Shown piece after piece: positions 1 through 9,486 of a DNA stretch of 64,000 bases. Location of the stretch: positions 34,206,929 to 34,270,928 of the forward strand of contig OY743190.1 of NCBI GenBank assembly GCA_963555705.1, read 5' to 3'. Numbering within the stretch: position 1 is the first letter of the stretch; the number at the start of each line of letters is the position of its first letter. Source of the stretch: Ligustrum vulgare. Taxonomy: Eukaryota; Streptophyta; Magnoliopsida; Lamiales; Oleaceae. The position numbers and the translations under genes were made by a program. The notes below the pieces were generated by a model. It worked only from the letters and a program-made list of their open reading frames with translations, was not told where the DNA came from and ran no database searches.

Positions 1-2938
1 TGTCATAAGAGGAAGGCTCTACGGCCTTACTGATATTGGCAACATAAGAAAGATGTGCAGGTGAATATCTGTGGTAAGACAAGAATTGATGAATGGGATA
101 TCTCGTACCTGATGTGGAACTAGGTGAGGACAATGATTGGGATTGTGGAAGCAGCATCACCTGCGAGCAGACATAGTCCTTGAGGCGTATGTTTGGTTCC
201 CGGGAGCGTTGGGAGCGACGAAGAGGAGGAGCAAGGGGATCGGGAATATCAACAATCACATCAATAGGTTCAATCTGTTCAATTGGGTTTGGAGTAGGAA
301 CAGCATCCAAACCATCAAGAGGAAGAGGAGGCTCGGGTTCAAAAGTGGTAGGGCAGGAAAGTGCCGGAGAGTGAAGTGAATCAGCGTCGGTGTCTGGAGC
401 TGGGGAGGAAACGGGTGCATGAAGATCTGTGTTTGGCAAATGCGACTTTGGAGAGTAGTGGAGTGGACCGGGTACAACAGTAATTGGTATGGATTGTGTT
501 GATGGACTCGAGTCTGAATGTGGTGTCTTTTGTGGAGAGTGATGGAAAGTGTCTTCCATAAATATGACATCTCGGTTTGTGAATATTTTCCCAGTTTTAA
601 TGTCATACAATTTGTAGGCTTTCTGTCCCATGGGATAACCAACAAAGATACATTTACGAGCTCGAGGATCAAATTTGCAAGATGGATTGATGGAGGTAGC
701 AAAGGCAATACAGCCAAAGACTCTCATACGAGAATAATCAGGGAGTTTTCCGTAAAGTACTTCAAATGGTGTCTTCTTGTGTAACAACAAAGTGGGAAGA
801 CGGTTAATGTTGTAAACAGCTGTAAGGACGCATTCACCCCAAAAAGAAATGGGGAGATGTGATTGAAAACGAAGGGCTCGAGCTGTTTCAAGAATATGTC
901 GATGTTTTCGTTCAACGACACCGTTTTGCTGAGGTGTATAGACACAAGATCGTTGGAAAATTATACCCTGCTCAAGAAAAAAATCTTGCAAGGAAAGAAA
1001 TTCAGCCCCATTATCGGAGCGAAATTGTTGGACCTTAGTATCAAATTGAGTCGCAACATAATTGAAAAATTGGCGGAGCAAAGTTTGTGTTTCACTTTTG
1101 TGACGCATCAAGAACACCCAAGTGAATCGAGAAAAATCATCAACAATAGTTAAAAAATAATGTGCACCAGAATGAGAGGGAGTCTTATATCGACCCCAAA
1201 TGTCACAGTGAATAAGGGAAAAAATCTTAGTAGTAGAAATTGAACTAAGCGAAAAAGGTTGACGAGTTTGTTTCGCTAATGGACAAACATTACATTGATG
1301 ACTAGAATCAAACTTGAAATGAAGATTATTATTTGCTAAATACTGTAAACGTGAAGAGGAAGGGTGGCCGAGACGTCGATGCCATAGGTTGGAAGAAATG
1401 GTTAAATTGCAAGCAAATTGGTTGGAAGGAGGGACGGAAGCCAACGCCACCAGATAGTATAGGTCACCATGCCGCTTACCCACACCAATCATCGTCCTCG
1501 TAACCAAGTCCTGCAAAACACAGCAAGATGGAAAAAAAGTCACCGAACAATTCATGTCATCGATTGTCTTACCAACGGATAAAAGATCAACTTTGAAACT
1601 TGGTACACAAAGAACATCATTTATGCAAAACGAATTTGTAAATTGGATGGCACCACTCATGGTAATATTGGCTCTATCCCCACTAGGCAAGCAAACTGGT
1701 GGTATGGAAGAATGTGAATTAATGGTGGTTAATGATTGTGGAGATGAAGTTATGTGATGAGTTGCCCCGCTGTCAATGATCCAGCGATTGGGAGCAACTA
1801 AAGACAAACCTCCAGAAAGTTCAGAAACTGATGCTGAGGTAGCATTTGCTTGAGGAGTAGATGCTTTGGGATTCATTGCTGCAATTACTTGAATGTATTG
1901 TGCTTCAGTAAGGTTTGGTATAAAACCTTGGAGTTCTTGAAAGCTAGGAGCATGATCATTTGCATCCACGGAATTAGCAGAAGCATATGTCTTGGTTCGG
2001 TTTCCAGATTTCCTGCCATAATTTCCTTGGAAAGAGCTACGAGTTCTATTGCCTTTGGATTCTTCATCTACATTCTTGTGTTTGGGATGCCCGGGAGGAT
2101 ACCCATTCTTTTTCCAACATGTGGCCTCCCTATGAAATTCTCCCCCACAATAGGTACATTCAAAAGGCTCTTTGTTTCGATTTTCGGGATTGCTTGTCTT
2201 CGGCCTCCAATTATTATTGTTACCACGCACCATCATAGCTGCCACATTTGATGGCATAGCAGAATAGCCCAACTCACGCTGCTTTTCTTCCTGTTTAACT
2301 GAAGCATATGCCTGACGAACAGAAGGTAAGGGATTCATTAATAATATTTGTCCACGCGTGGCTGAATATGTCTCATTAAGTCCCATGAGAAATTGCATCA
2401 ATTTGGTGCGATCATTTTGAGCACAGGTACATGAAGCTGAGCTATAGGTAGAAAGCTCATCCCATAATCCTTTCAACTTTGTATAATATGTAGAAATAGA
2501 CATCTGACCTTGTTCGATCCTGTATATATCTCGTTGAATTTGAAATATGTGTGGGGCATTACCAAGTGAGAATCTCTCACGAAGATCCTCCCAAATAGCG
2601 CGAGGAGTGTTGCAGGAGAGAACGGAATCAGCCAAGTCTGGTTCCAAAGAATTAAGAATCCAGGAAAGTACCATATCATTGCATCTTTGCCAAAGAGCAT
2701 GCTGATCAGGATCAAGTTCTTCATCTGGTTCTTCGGTCTTGCCGGTAATAAAGCTGATTTTGTTCTTAGCACTGAGGGAAATCCTCATAGCACGGCACCA
2801 TGAATGATAATTGTCACCATTTAAACGCTTTGAAACAAGCAAAAGACCAGGATGGTCTGAATGGTGTAGGAACAGGGGATTTGATGGATCAAGGGCTGAT
2901 GAGCCATCAGAGTTTTGAACAATATCTCCTGTGGACAT
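1..2938 (-). CDS. Copia gag-pol polyprotein, uninterrupted but partial
   Basis: The frame starts at the ATG 2938-2936, about 90 bp after the primer binding site, and has no stop in about 979 codons to the window edge. Domains in order: UBN2-type gag; CX2CX4HX4C zinc knuckle near residues 257-270 (CTYC...H...C); aspartic protease motif IDSGATHH near residue 384; GAG-pre-integrase motif WHRRLGH near 515; integrase core with D in HCDIWG (about 578), D in RSDNGAE (about 641) and E in VVERKH (about 675); then a proline/serine-rich linker leading toward the reverse transcriptase, which is beyond the edge. All three integrase catalytic residues are present. The absence of stops or frameshifts suggests a young, possibly competent element, but RT and RNase H cannot be inspected. 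The product would act in cytoplasmic particles and in nuclear integration. Confidence 0.9.
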   Translation of the reverse strand, partial: MSTGDIVQNSDGSSALDPSNPLFLHHSDHPGLLLVSKRLNGDNYHSWCRAMRISLSAKNKISFITGKTEEPDEELDPDQHALWQRCNDMVLSWILNSLEPDLADSVLSCNTPRAIWEDLRERFSLGNAPHIFQIQRDIYRIEQGQMSISTYYTKLKGLWDELSTYSSASCTCAQNDRTKLMQFLMGLNETYSATRGQILLMNPLPSVRQAYASVKQEEKQRELGYSAMPSNVAAMMVRGNNNNWRPKTSNPENRNKEPFECTYCGGEFHREATCWKKNGYPPGHPKHKNVDEESKGNRTRSSFQGNYGRKSGNRTKTYASANSVDANDHAPSFQELQGFIPNLTEAQYIQVIAAMNPKASTPQANATSASVSELSGGLSLVAPNRWIIDSGATHHITSSPQSLTTINSHSSIPPVCLPSGDRANITMSGAIQFTNSFCINDVLCVPSFKVDLLSVGKTIDDMNCSVTFFPSCCVLQDLVTRTMIGVGKRHGDLYYLVALASVPPSNQFACNLTISSNLWHRRLGHPSSSRLQYLANNNLHFKFDSSHQCNVCPLAKQTRQPFSLSSISTTKIFSLIHCDIWGRYKTPSHSGAHYFLTIVDDFSRFTWVFLMRHKSETQTLLRQFFNYVATQFDTKVQQFRSDNGAEFLSLQDFFLEQGIIFQRSCVYTPQQNGVVERKHRHILETARALRFQSHLPISFWGECVLTAVYNINRLPTLLLHKKTPFEVLYGKLPDYSRMRVFGCIAFATSINPSCKFDPRARKCIFVGYPMGQKAYKLYDIKTGKIFTNRDVIFMEDTFHHSPQKTPHSDSSPSTQSIPITVVPGPLHYSPKSHLPNTDLHAPVSSPAPDTDADSLHSPALSCPTTFEPEPPLPLDGLDAVPTPNPIEQIEPIDVIVDIPDPLAPPLRRSQRSREPNIRLKDYVCSQVMLLPQSQSLSSPSSTSGTRYPIHQFLSYHRYSPAHLSYVANISKAVEPSSYD

Positions 2939-3026
2939 GGTGTTCAACAGGATTAATGGAAAAAAGAAGAATCACAGCTGCTGTGTGTTAAAAGAAAAGA
3001 AGAGAAGGAGAGCTAGGATAAACCTT

Positions 3027-3038
3027 GCTCTGATACCA
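3027..3038 (-). promoter_or_regulatory. tRNA-iMet primer binding site of copia-1
   Basis: Reads TGGTATCAGAGC on the minus strand, the standard plant primer binding site complementary to the 3' end of initiator Met tRNA. It is immediately inside the LTR and upstream of the gag start, which fixes the element's orientation. Confidence 0.95.
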
Positions 3039-3280
3039 TATTAAAGGGATATTTGGCTGAATTATTTTTCTATTCATACATCTACACAAATATATATACG
3101 CTGGTTTTGCTTGTACAACAAGAAGACTCCTTATGTTAAGGAGAAAAAAGAAGGAAAACCAATATATGCTAGCTGTACAATTAAAATAGAATGATATCTT
3201 AATTAAGGAAAAATTCTAGGCTGTAAAATCTACTGGATACGGATTCAAATTAAGCCAATCTTTTCAATACAACCAATGCA
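3039..3280 (-). repeat. 5' LTR of copia-1 (outer edge uncertain)
   Basis: The inner edge abuts the primer binding site. In element sense the LTR ends ...CCCTTTAATA where CA is expected, a likely C-to-T change. A TATA-like AT run lies at about 3090-3105. The partner LTR is outside the window, so the right boundary (somewhere between about 3180 and 3300) is a guess. Confidence 0.6.
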
Positions 3281-3501
3281 TCAAACTGCACAAAGATCAG
3301 TCAGTTCAAAATTAATTCTTGAAACAAGCCATCTCGGATCTTATAAAGAACACAAAGAAAGGAACAAGCGAAAAAAAAATAAAAATAACAAAAGATTTGT
3401 GGACATATATTCCATCTTTCACAAAATGATTAAAACCTGAGCAATTAGAGAAAAAATAAATAATTTAGGACACAACTACATTATCCTGCTAATCAACAAA
3501 C
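3281..3501 (-). other. MED21 intron sequence, no gene
   Basis: AT-rich sequence between the copia LTR and the MED21 exon. The exon-side edge is a splice donor in minus sense (CAG|GTTTGT at 3502/3501). The remaining MED21 exons would have to lie to the left of the copia element, outside the window. Confidence 0.6.
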
Positions 3502-3714
3502 CTGCTTAGCAGCTTTCACTAATTCAGCACTCATGAGCTTGGGTTGCTCAGCAAGATCAGCAGCATCATCTTCTGCGGCCTTAGTAATAGGAGGCTCTGG
3601 ATAATTAGGCGATAGACGAACAGGAGGGGCATCCCTTTGAAGTGTCCCAACGGTATTGAATGCAAGTGATGCTATTGTATTCAAATGTTCTTGTAGTTGA
3701 GAAATTATGTCCAT
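3502..3714 (-). CDS. MED21: Mediator subunit 21, first coding exon
   Basis: Encodes 71 residues beginning MDIISQLQEHLNTIASLAF and containing GTLQRDAPPVRLSPNYPEPP and AELVKAAKQ, an unmistakable match to the conserved N-terminus of plant MED21, a small helical subunit of the Mediator middle module that links sequence-specific regulators to RNA polymerase II in the nucleus. The ATG (3714-3712) follows directly after a splice acceptor (pyrimidine tract, then CAG at 3717-3715), and the exon ends in phase 0 at a GT donor after ...KQ, where I recall the Arabidopsis gene also splitting. The usual protein is about 130-140 residues, so roughly the C-terminal half is missing here. It is either outside the window beyond the copia insertion or lost. 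There is no stop or frameshift in the exon. Whether the locus is still expressed is unclear because retroelements flank it on both sides. Confidence 0.9.
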
Positions 3715-3993
3715 CTGGCAATCATTAAAATTAAAAAAAAAAAAAAAAATTAATAATCAAAATATCCACTAACTATTTGAGCAGTTGATGACCCATTCAA
3801 TTAACAGCATTTGCAAATTAGCCTATTTCTTCTCTTAATGGAGTAAGTGAACGGGTAAAGGAAATAAGTGACGCCATAGGAAAATATTGAATTAAAGAAT
3901 ATAAAAGTTTGAAGCTTCAGTAACAAAAAGATATTTAAATTAAATGGAGCACTAAATTTAGAAAAATGAAAAAGAGTCGTAGGCGCCACTTAC
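3715..3993 (-). other. MED21: MED21 leader intron
   Basis: Minus-sense donor GAG|GTAAGT (3994/3993-3988) and acceptor ...TTTTAATGATTGCCAG|ATG (ending 3715), with a long T-run just before the acceptor. An intron that places the ATG at the very start of the next exon is a common plant arrangement. No ATG occurs upstream in the visible leader exon in frame with the coding exon. Confidence 0.75.
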
Positions 3994-4077
3994 CTCAGCC
4001 CAAAATTCAACAATCTGGCAAAGATCCCTGAGGGTTTTCAAAATTAGGGTTAGGGTTCTTTTCTCCCGCTAAATTAG
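3994..4077 (-). other. MED21: MED21 5' leader exon (truncated by an LTR insertion)
   Basis: Transcribed-leader sequence ending at the GTAAGT donor. It carries a double telo-box at 4044-4057 (AACCCTAACCCTAA in gene sense), a motif typical of leaders and promoters of plant housekeeping and translation genes. At 4073-4077 the sequence ATTAG is duplicated on the far side of the LTR element (8486-8490), so the original leader/promoter was split here. Confidence 0.7.
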
Positions 4078-4849
4078 TGTTGGAAAATTGTGTTTCCAAA
4101 TGATTGTTCAAATATTTAAAGATGATAAGATGAAATACACAATTAAATCAATACAAAGAGGTATTGATAAGGAAGACAAAAGAATGAGAAAAACAGGAAC
4201 ATAAGAGGCCAAAATATGAACCACGCGATCGCGTGGTTCATGGTCTAGCGATCGCGTGGTTGAACGGATTTGAATCTGTTCAAAATAAAGAGGCATCACG
4301 CGATTGCGTGAGCCTTGTAACGCGCGATTGCGTGATGGTTCCGAAAGGCACATTTTGGTGCCTAAGTTGGTTTTTTGCACCAAAAGGTGCCTTTTTGTCT
4401 AAAATGTGTGTACTTTCATAAAATGTGGATTAATCTCTATATAAAGGATGTTATATTGATCAATCCATATATATGAAATATGAGTGAGAACATTCATAAA
4501 ATATAGAAGCCATTTTCCACCAAAATCAATACTAATTTTTCAATTGTTTTTTGTTCCTTTTCCATGGATTATTAGTGCTTAATAAATACATGGTTTGAAA
4601 GCTTGATTAATCCGCTAAAGCATTTGATATCTAATCCTTTAAGCATCTCGAACGAGAGGGAGCAAATGTACTTTTAGGACAACGTGTAATCACGTGTTCA
4701 AGCCTCTCGTTTGATTCCTTAATTCGGCGTGATTCCATTCATATCATGATTTCAAGTGGATGTTTCCATGTGTTTTGACTTGTGATTCTTCAAATGACAT
4801 TCGATGATTTCGTCTCCAACCTCTCGAGGTAAGTTCATATTGCATAACA
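4078..4849 (+). repeat. LE1 left (5') LTR
   Basis: Begins TGTTGGAAAATTG and ends GCATAACA. It contains four CG-rich modules with the core CGCGAT(C/T)GCG at about 4221-4335, the first being a perfect 22-bp palindrome at 4218-4239, and a potential TATA box (TATATAAAGG) near 4438. Confidence 0.93.
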
Positions 4850-7713
4850 ATCTAAAAGTACATTTTCTCAATGGAGACTAAATTATTTGGAGAGAGACAC
4901 AACCATGATGATAATCAAGATTTATTGTGAAGATAATCAACATTCTTCATCCGGATTATGAAAGATAAGTTTTCTAATTTAATTTCTTTCATCTATGATA
5001 ATTCGCTGATTGGAGAAAATTATGTGTGAAAATGAAAAGAAATTATATATGTCTTTTCATTAATTATTTATATTTTTGAAAGTGTGTTACTTTGGAACAA
5101 TGCATCTTTTGAAATGCTAACTGCATATTATTTTTAAATTTGTAAAGACATGAGTTCCAAAGGTGCCCTTTTTCATCAAGTAGGAAATTTGTTTGGAATT
5201 TTTTGAATCATGCATTTGAGTAATCATTAATTTTCATCCAGAAACCATTGAAGCCTTTTATGCATGACTTAGATTTGCATAATGTCTTTACAATATAGAG
5301 GGATTTCTCATTTTCGAGATTGAAATTGGTTTGTAAATTGAGATTTGAAAATTGTTTCACGCCAAAGTAAACTGGTGCCAATTGATAAAATTGAATCTTT
5401 CATATATTGACATTCTGTGTATTAGTTCAATTTTGGATATTATTTTATACTTCAAAGTTCAAATAATACATAGAAGTTGTATTTTAAATGGACTTTGATA
5501 AGGAAGAATATTATATTATTTTATATTCTCTTATCATGATGAAAAATATGTATTTTTGAATAATTGAGATATGATATTTTATCTGTGATTATTCATTATA
5601 AAGAAAATTTTCATGATAGTGGAAATTTGAAAGTATATGCTCTTTCAATAATATTGTTTCCATTTGATTCATTTATGAGAAGTGTATTTCTCTTTTACAT
5701 TATGCAAGTACATTGATGTCTGAATCAACTGAACCTTTGAAAATGACATTAGAATTTTATAAATTGGTGAATAAAATTATGCTTATTTGTGATACCATTT
5801 TATTTTATGGAAAATAGAGTTCCTAAAATATTGAGGCATGCAAGTATGAGTATTTGCACAAGTTGCTTTAAAAATATTTAATCAAATATTGTGGAAAAAG
5901 TAAATATGATAGTTTACTTCAATTATCTCATGACATGTTTGCTAATAATGTTATTAGTATTAATAAAGTGACCATTTTCAATGGTAAATTGGAGACTACC
6001 ACTTGTATTAAAAATGCCAATTGTTGGCTTAAATGTGGTAGTGAAAATCTTGATACTTATTGTTGTATTAAGAATGTGAAATGGCTCTACAACGAATTAT
6101 GGAGATGCCATATATTGCTTGTGAAAGCAATGTTGTTTTCCTAATTAAGGAATTATGGGGGTGAGATCAAATTGAGATCAAGAAGATCATTGATGAATAT
6201 TGAGATTTATCATATTGTTTATCTCTTTTGAAAATAAATTATTTTTGTCTTAAAACATGTGAATCATTTGCAAATACTTATGTGAAGTATTTAATATCAA
6301 TTTGTCTTATTTGAGAAATTTGAACAAATAGAAGTTTATTTACTATACATAAATCCATTTTATAAAATCTTTGTTCAATTTTGTTATCATCTTATTTCAT
6401 ACTATTGTGTATAATCCAGTTTGATTATTATATAATTTGAGAAAATATGCAAGATGATATGATAGAATGAGTCTATCTAATTGATTTTGATATCAATGGT
6501 TGATATCATGTATATGTGAAAAGCATTATTACTAATGGAGAGTAATAATATGAAACATACAAGTGAATATGAATTATTGTTGAACATTGTGGTTCACAAA
6601 GAGAATCATTCACTTAAATGAAATTGAGAAATTTGAAGATTATCCCAAAGTGTGGGGGTAACACTCAAACAAATATTGTAAAATATTTATTGTACTCATT
6701 GAGGAGACAATTAAATTATTGGTAGAACAATTGTGTTCATGGAATTACGATTCTATTTCTTTCAATTGAGTGAAAGAATTGCGAAAAACAATTTATTTTA
6801 TGAAGTAAATAAATTGTAATCTAAAGTTAGATTCTTTCATTGAGTGAAAGAATAATTTTTGAGTCTACCCTATAAGTGTGGGGGTAGTACAACTAAACTT
6901 TAAATAAAGTTTAAAGTGATATTATTTTGAAGTCTATAAAGTGCACAAAATAGACTACAAAATATTGTGAAATATTTGATAAGTGTTGTCAAATAATTGA
7001 GAAGTGATCACGTTTAAATATTCTAAAGAAGTCTAGACATAAATTGAATCAAAGAGTGATTCAATAACTTGTGATAAAGTCAAGTTAAAACTTGACTTTA
7101 TATCTTATGTAAAATCATAAGAACATAATCGAGTAGGATGAGGTGAAACTCCTTTATAAAAGATCCGCCAATGACGGAAACCCTACCTGTCATTACGAAA
7201 TGAGTAATTCACGGGTTCAAAGGGTAACAACAAGTCATTCGATATGTGGATAGTTTCAACACTTTATCAAAACATACCTCATTCTAGATTAAAAGTGTTG
7301 GTTGTTACAGTTGGAGGGCTGAGTTTTAAAACTCTTAATGAAGTTCAGAATTACAAGTATCTCTAAATGTAACAAAGATGCTGGAAGAACTTCACCTATA
7401 TGAACTTAGAAGTGGTGCCGCTTCAAGGAAAGTTTTGGAGTTACTTTCTGAAAAGTTCACGAATCGGATAGGCGCAAGGCCATTAACGCGCTAAAGCAAA
7501 AATTTGTGTGGAACAAAAGACTTTGAGTGTTGTGTGTGTGATGTTGCCGGTATTGCCACATGGAATAACGGGTTCAAAGCTAAGGCTACCCGGGATTTCG
7601 ATAATACTTTGCGACGTTTACACTAAGGTAAGGTTTAAATCGAAAGATACCGTACTTTATGCATAACACCGTTATAAAATGAGTTTGTGAAAATATTTGA
7701 ACAAGTGGGGGAT
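4850..7713 (+). other. LE1 interior: non-coding, rich in short inverted repeats
   Basis: No domain-bearing frame. Many short stem-loops are visible, for example arms ATTCTTTCA/TGAAAGAAT around loop TTGAG (6831-6853), ATTGAATCA/TGATTCAAT around AAGAG (7043-7065), AAATACTT/AAGTATTT around ATGTG (6272-6292), TGATATCA/TGATATCA around ATGGT (6488-6508), a 12-bp arm pair at 7075-7100 and an 11-bp pair at 6788-6817. GTGTGGGGGTA occurs at about 6651 and 6870, resembling extra polypurine tracts. Confidence 0.8.
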
Positions 7714-8485
7714 TGTTGGAAAATTGTGTTTCGAAATGGTTGTTCAAATATTTAAAGATGATAAGATGAAGTACACAATTAAATCAATACAAAGAGGTAT
7801 TGATAAGGAAGACAAAAGAATGAGAAAAACAGGAACATAAGAGGCCAAAATATGAACCACGCGATCACGTGGTTCATGGTCTAGCGATCGCGTGGTTGAA
7901 CGGATTTGAATCTGTTCAAAATAAAGAGGCATCACGCGATCGCGTGAGCCTTGTACCGCGCGATTGCGTGGTGGTTCCGAAAGGCACCTTTTGGTGCCTA
8001 AGTTGGTTTTTTGCACCAAAAGGTGCCCTTTTGTCTAAAAGGTGTGTACTTTCATAAAATGTGGATTAATCTCTATATAAAGGATGTTATATTGATCAAT
8101 TCATATATATGAAATATGAGTGAGAACATCCATAAAATATAGAAGCCATTTTCCACCAAAATCAATACTCATTTTTCAATTGTTTTTTGTTCATTTTTCA
8201 TGGATTATTAGTGCTTAATAAATACATGGTTTGAAGGCTTGATTAATTCGCTAAAGCATTTGCTATCTAATCCTTTAAGTATCTCGAACGAGAGGAAGCA
8301 AATGTACTTTTAGGACAACGTGTAATCACGTGTTCAAGCCTCTCATTTGATTCCTTAATTCAGCGTGATTCCATTCATATCATGATTTTAAGTGGATGTT
8401 TCCATGTGTTTTGACTTGTGATTCTTCAAATGGCATTCGATGATTTCGTCTCCAACCTCTCGAGGTAAGTTCATATTGCATAACA
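7714..8485 (+). repeat. LE1 right (3') LTR
   Basis: Same length as the left LTR and colinear throughout. Here the CG-rich palindrome has one mismatch. The arms GGCACCTTTTGGTGC and GCACCAAAAGGTGCC (about 7981-8025) form a perfect 15-bp hairpin that is imperfect in the left LTR. Confidence 0.93.
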
Positions 8486-8560
8486 ATTAGGGCGATATTA
8501 CTGCAAATCTCGAGGCGTTCGTGATTCTGGGTTAATTCCTTTAAGGAAAATACTCATTAA
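8486..8560. other. Short residual flank between LE1 and the endogenous virus
   Basis: Begins with the second ATTAG target copy and continues with about 70 bp of more GC-balanced sequence before the very AT-rich viral DNA. By position it should be the displaced MED21 leader/promoter, but nothing in it confirms that. Confidence 0.4.
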
Positions 8561-8580
8561 TAAAAAAAAATTGAGAAATC

Positions 8581-8865
8581 TTGAGAACTCTAAACGATAA
8601 ATATTATATGACAAAAAATAAAAATAAATACATAATATATACATCAAGATTTATGATTATGCATACATTAATACTACTCAATAATTATAAAATAGAAATC
8701 TTGAGAACTCTAAAAGATTTGGACAAAGATATAAGAAAAGATATTTATGATCTAATAAATCTCGATATTATAAAAGAAGATTTTATCATAAATGAAATAT
8801 TAAATTTAATCCACAAAGATATACTAGAAGAATTATATAAAGATTATAGAGATGAATTATCATAG
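8581..8865 (+). CDS. Endogenous virus small ORF A (unknown, helical)
   Basis: An open frame of 94 codons, rich in Lys/Glu/Ile/Leu, with helix-forming repeats such as DLDKDIRKDIYDLINLD. It has no in-frame ATG at its left end, so the beginning is missing or decayed. A short DNA repeat (CTTGAGAACTCTAAA) occurs at about 8579 and 8699. Its stop (8863-8865) overlaps the ATG of the next ORF, an arrangement compatible with coupled reinitiation in caulimovirids. I do not recognise a family. Confidence 0.45.
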   Translation: MRTLNDKYYMTKNKNKYIIYTSRFMIMHTLILLNNYKIEILRTLKDLDKDIRKDIYDLINLDIIKEDFIINEILNLIHKDILEELYKDYRDELS

Positions 8866-9196
8866 AGCAGATCTTCAATTAGTTAGATATCTAGATATAG
8901 AAACAAATGAAAAATTAGATTTAATAATAGAACAAAGAATAAATTTAATGGATCAAATAAGAGAAGAAAGAAATATAAAACAATAAGAAAAACTAAGATT
9001 AAAATTATTAGAGAAAAAGAGAGAATATTATAATCGAATTTTGAATCAATTACCGAAAATACAAAAAAAATTAAAAGACAAAGAGAAAACTAGAAAAGAA
9101 AAATATGATGAAACAAGAACATTAGAAGATTATCTAAAATATTATAGAATATATCATAGAAAAATAAATGCTTGGATCAATAGAAGTATATTGTAA
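8852..9196 (+). pseudogene. Endogenous virus small ORF B (coiled coil, one stop)
   Basis: A 115-codon frame from ATG 8852, broken by one in-frame TAA after residue about 46 (probably from CAA). Highly charged helical protein without recognisable catalytic motifs. It overlaps ORF A by 14 bases. It could be a virion-associated or aphid-factor-like small protein by position, but there is no motif to support that. Confidence 0.4.
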
Positions 9197-9277
9197 ATAT
9201 CAAATAATGAATTATAAAGAAGCAAAATATGAAACAAAACTTATTCTAGAAATCGAACATATCAAAGGAAGAAATTA

Positions 9278-9472
9278 ATGACAGAATTTCCAGAAATAAA
9301 ATTTGAAAAAAAAATAATAGAAAATATAAGACTTCCAGTTGGATCTTATCAAATAAAAAGAGCAAATACAACCATGTTCCAACCATTAAGCTCATGGGGA
9401 GAATTCGATGAATTTCTTAATATGCAATTAAACTGGATAAGTGCATTTTTATGGCAAACATATAAAATATAA
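9278..9472 (+). CDS. Endogenous virus small ORF C
   Basis: A 64-codon ORF starting MTEFPEIKFEKKIIENIRLP, with a tryptophan-containing C-terminal half (SSWGEFDEF, LNWISAFLW). It is not strongly charged like its neighbours. It lies between two coiled-coil ORFs in the same orientation. Function unknown; small ORFs in this position occur in several caulimovirid genera. Confidence 0.4.
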   Translation: MTEFPEIKFEKKIIENIRLPVGSYQIKRANTTMFQPLSSWGEFDEFLNMQLNWISAFLWQTYKI

Positions 9473-9486
9473 ATATACAAGATAAA

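Larger units (their letters stand above)
1..3280 (-). mobile_element. Ty1/copia LTR retrotransposon (copia-1), cut by the left window edge
   Basis: Minus-strand element. From right to left it shows a 5' LTR (starting at 3039, far end unresolved), an initiator-Met tRNA primer binding site at 3027-3038, and a gag-pol reading frame that stays open to position 1. The 3' half (RT, RNase H, 3' LTR) lies outside the window. It sits downstream of the first coding exon of MED21 in the same transcriptional orientation, so it most simply occupies a MED21 intron. Its outer LTR edge and target duplication cannot be fixed because only one LTR is visible. Confidence 0.9.
4078..8485 (+). mobile_element. Non-autonomous LTR retroelement LE1 inside the MED21 leader
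   Basis: Two LTRs of 772 bp each (4078-4849 and 7714-8485), both TG...CA, flanked by the perfect 5-bp duplication ATTAG (4073-4077 and 8486-8490). A G-rich polypurine tract (AAGTGGGGGA, about 7703-7712) precedes the right LTR, giving plus orientation, opposite to MED21. The 2864-bp interior has no recognisable gag or pol: the longest frame there is 69 codons and shows no known domain. I count about 24 LTR differences by eye (about 97% identity), mostly transitions. It resembles a LARD-type element that would need another element's proteins to move. The sequence after the left LTR is not the usual Met-tRNA primer site. Confidence 0.93.

Noticed and set aside
256..717. 153-codon minus-strand frame
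   Set aside because: It is a shadow of the copia-1 polyprotein, which is read in a different frame of the same strand and shows copia domains.
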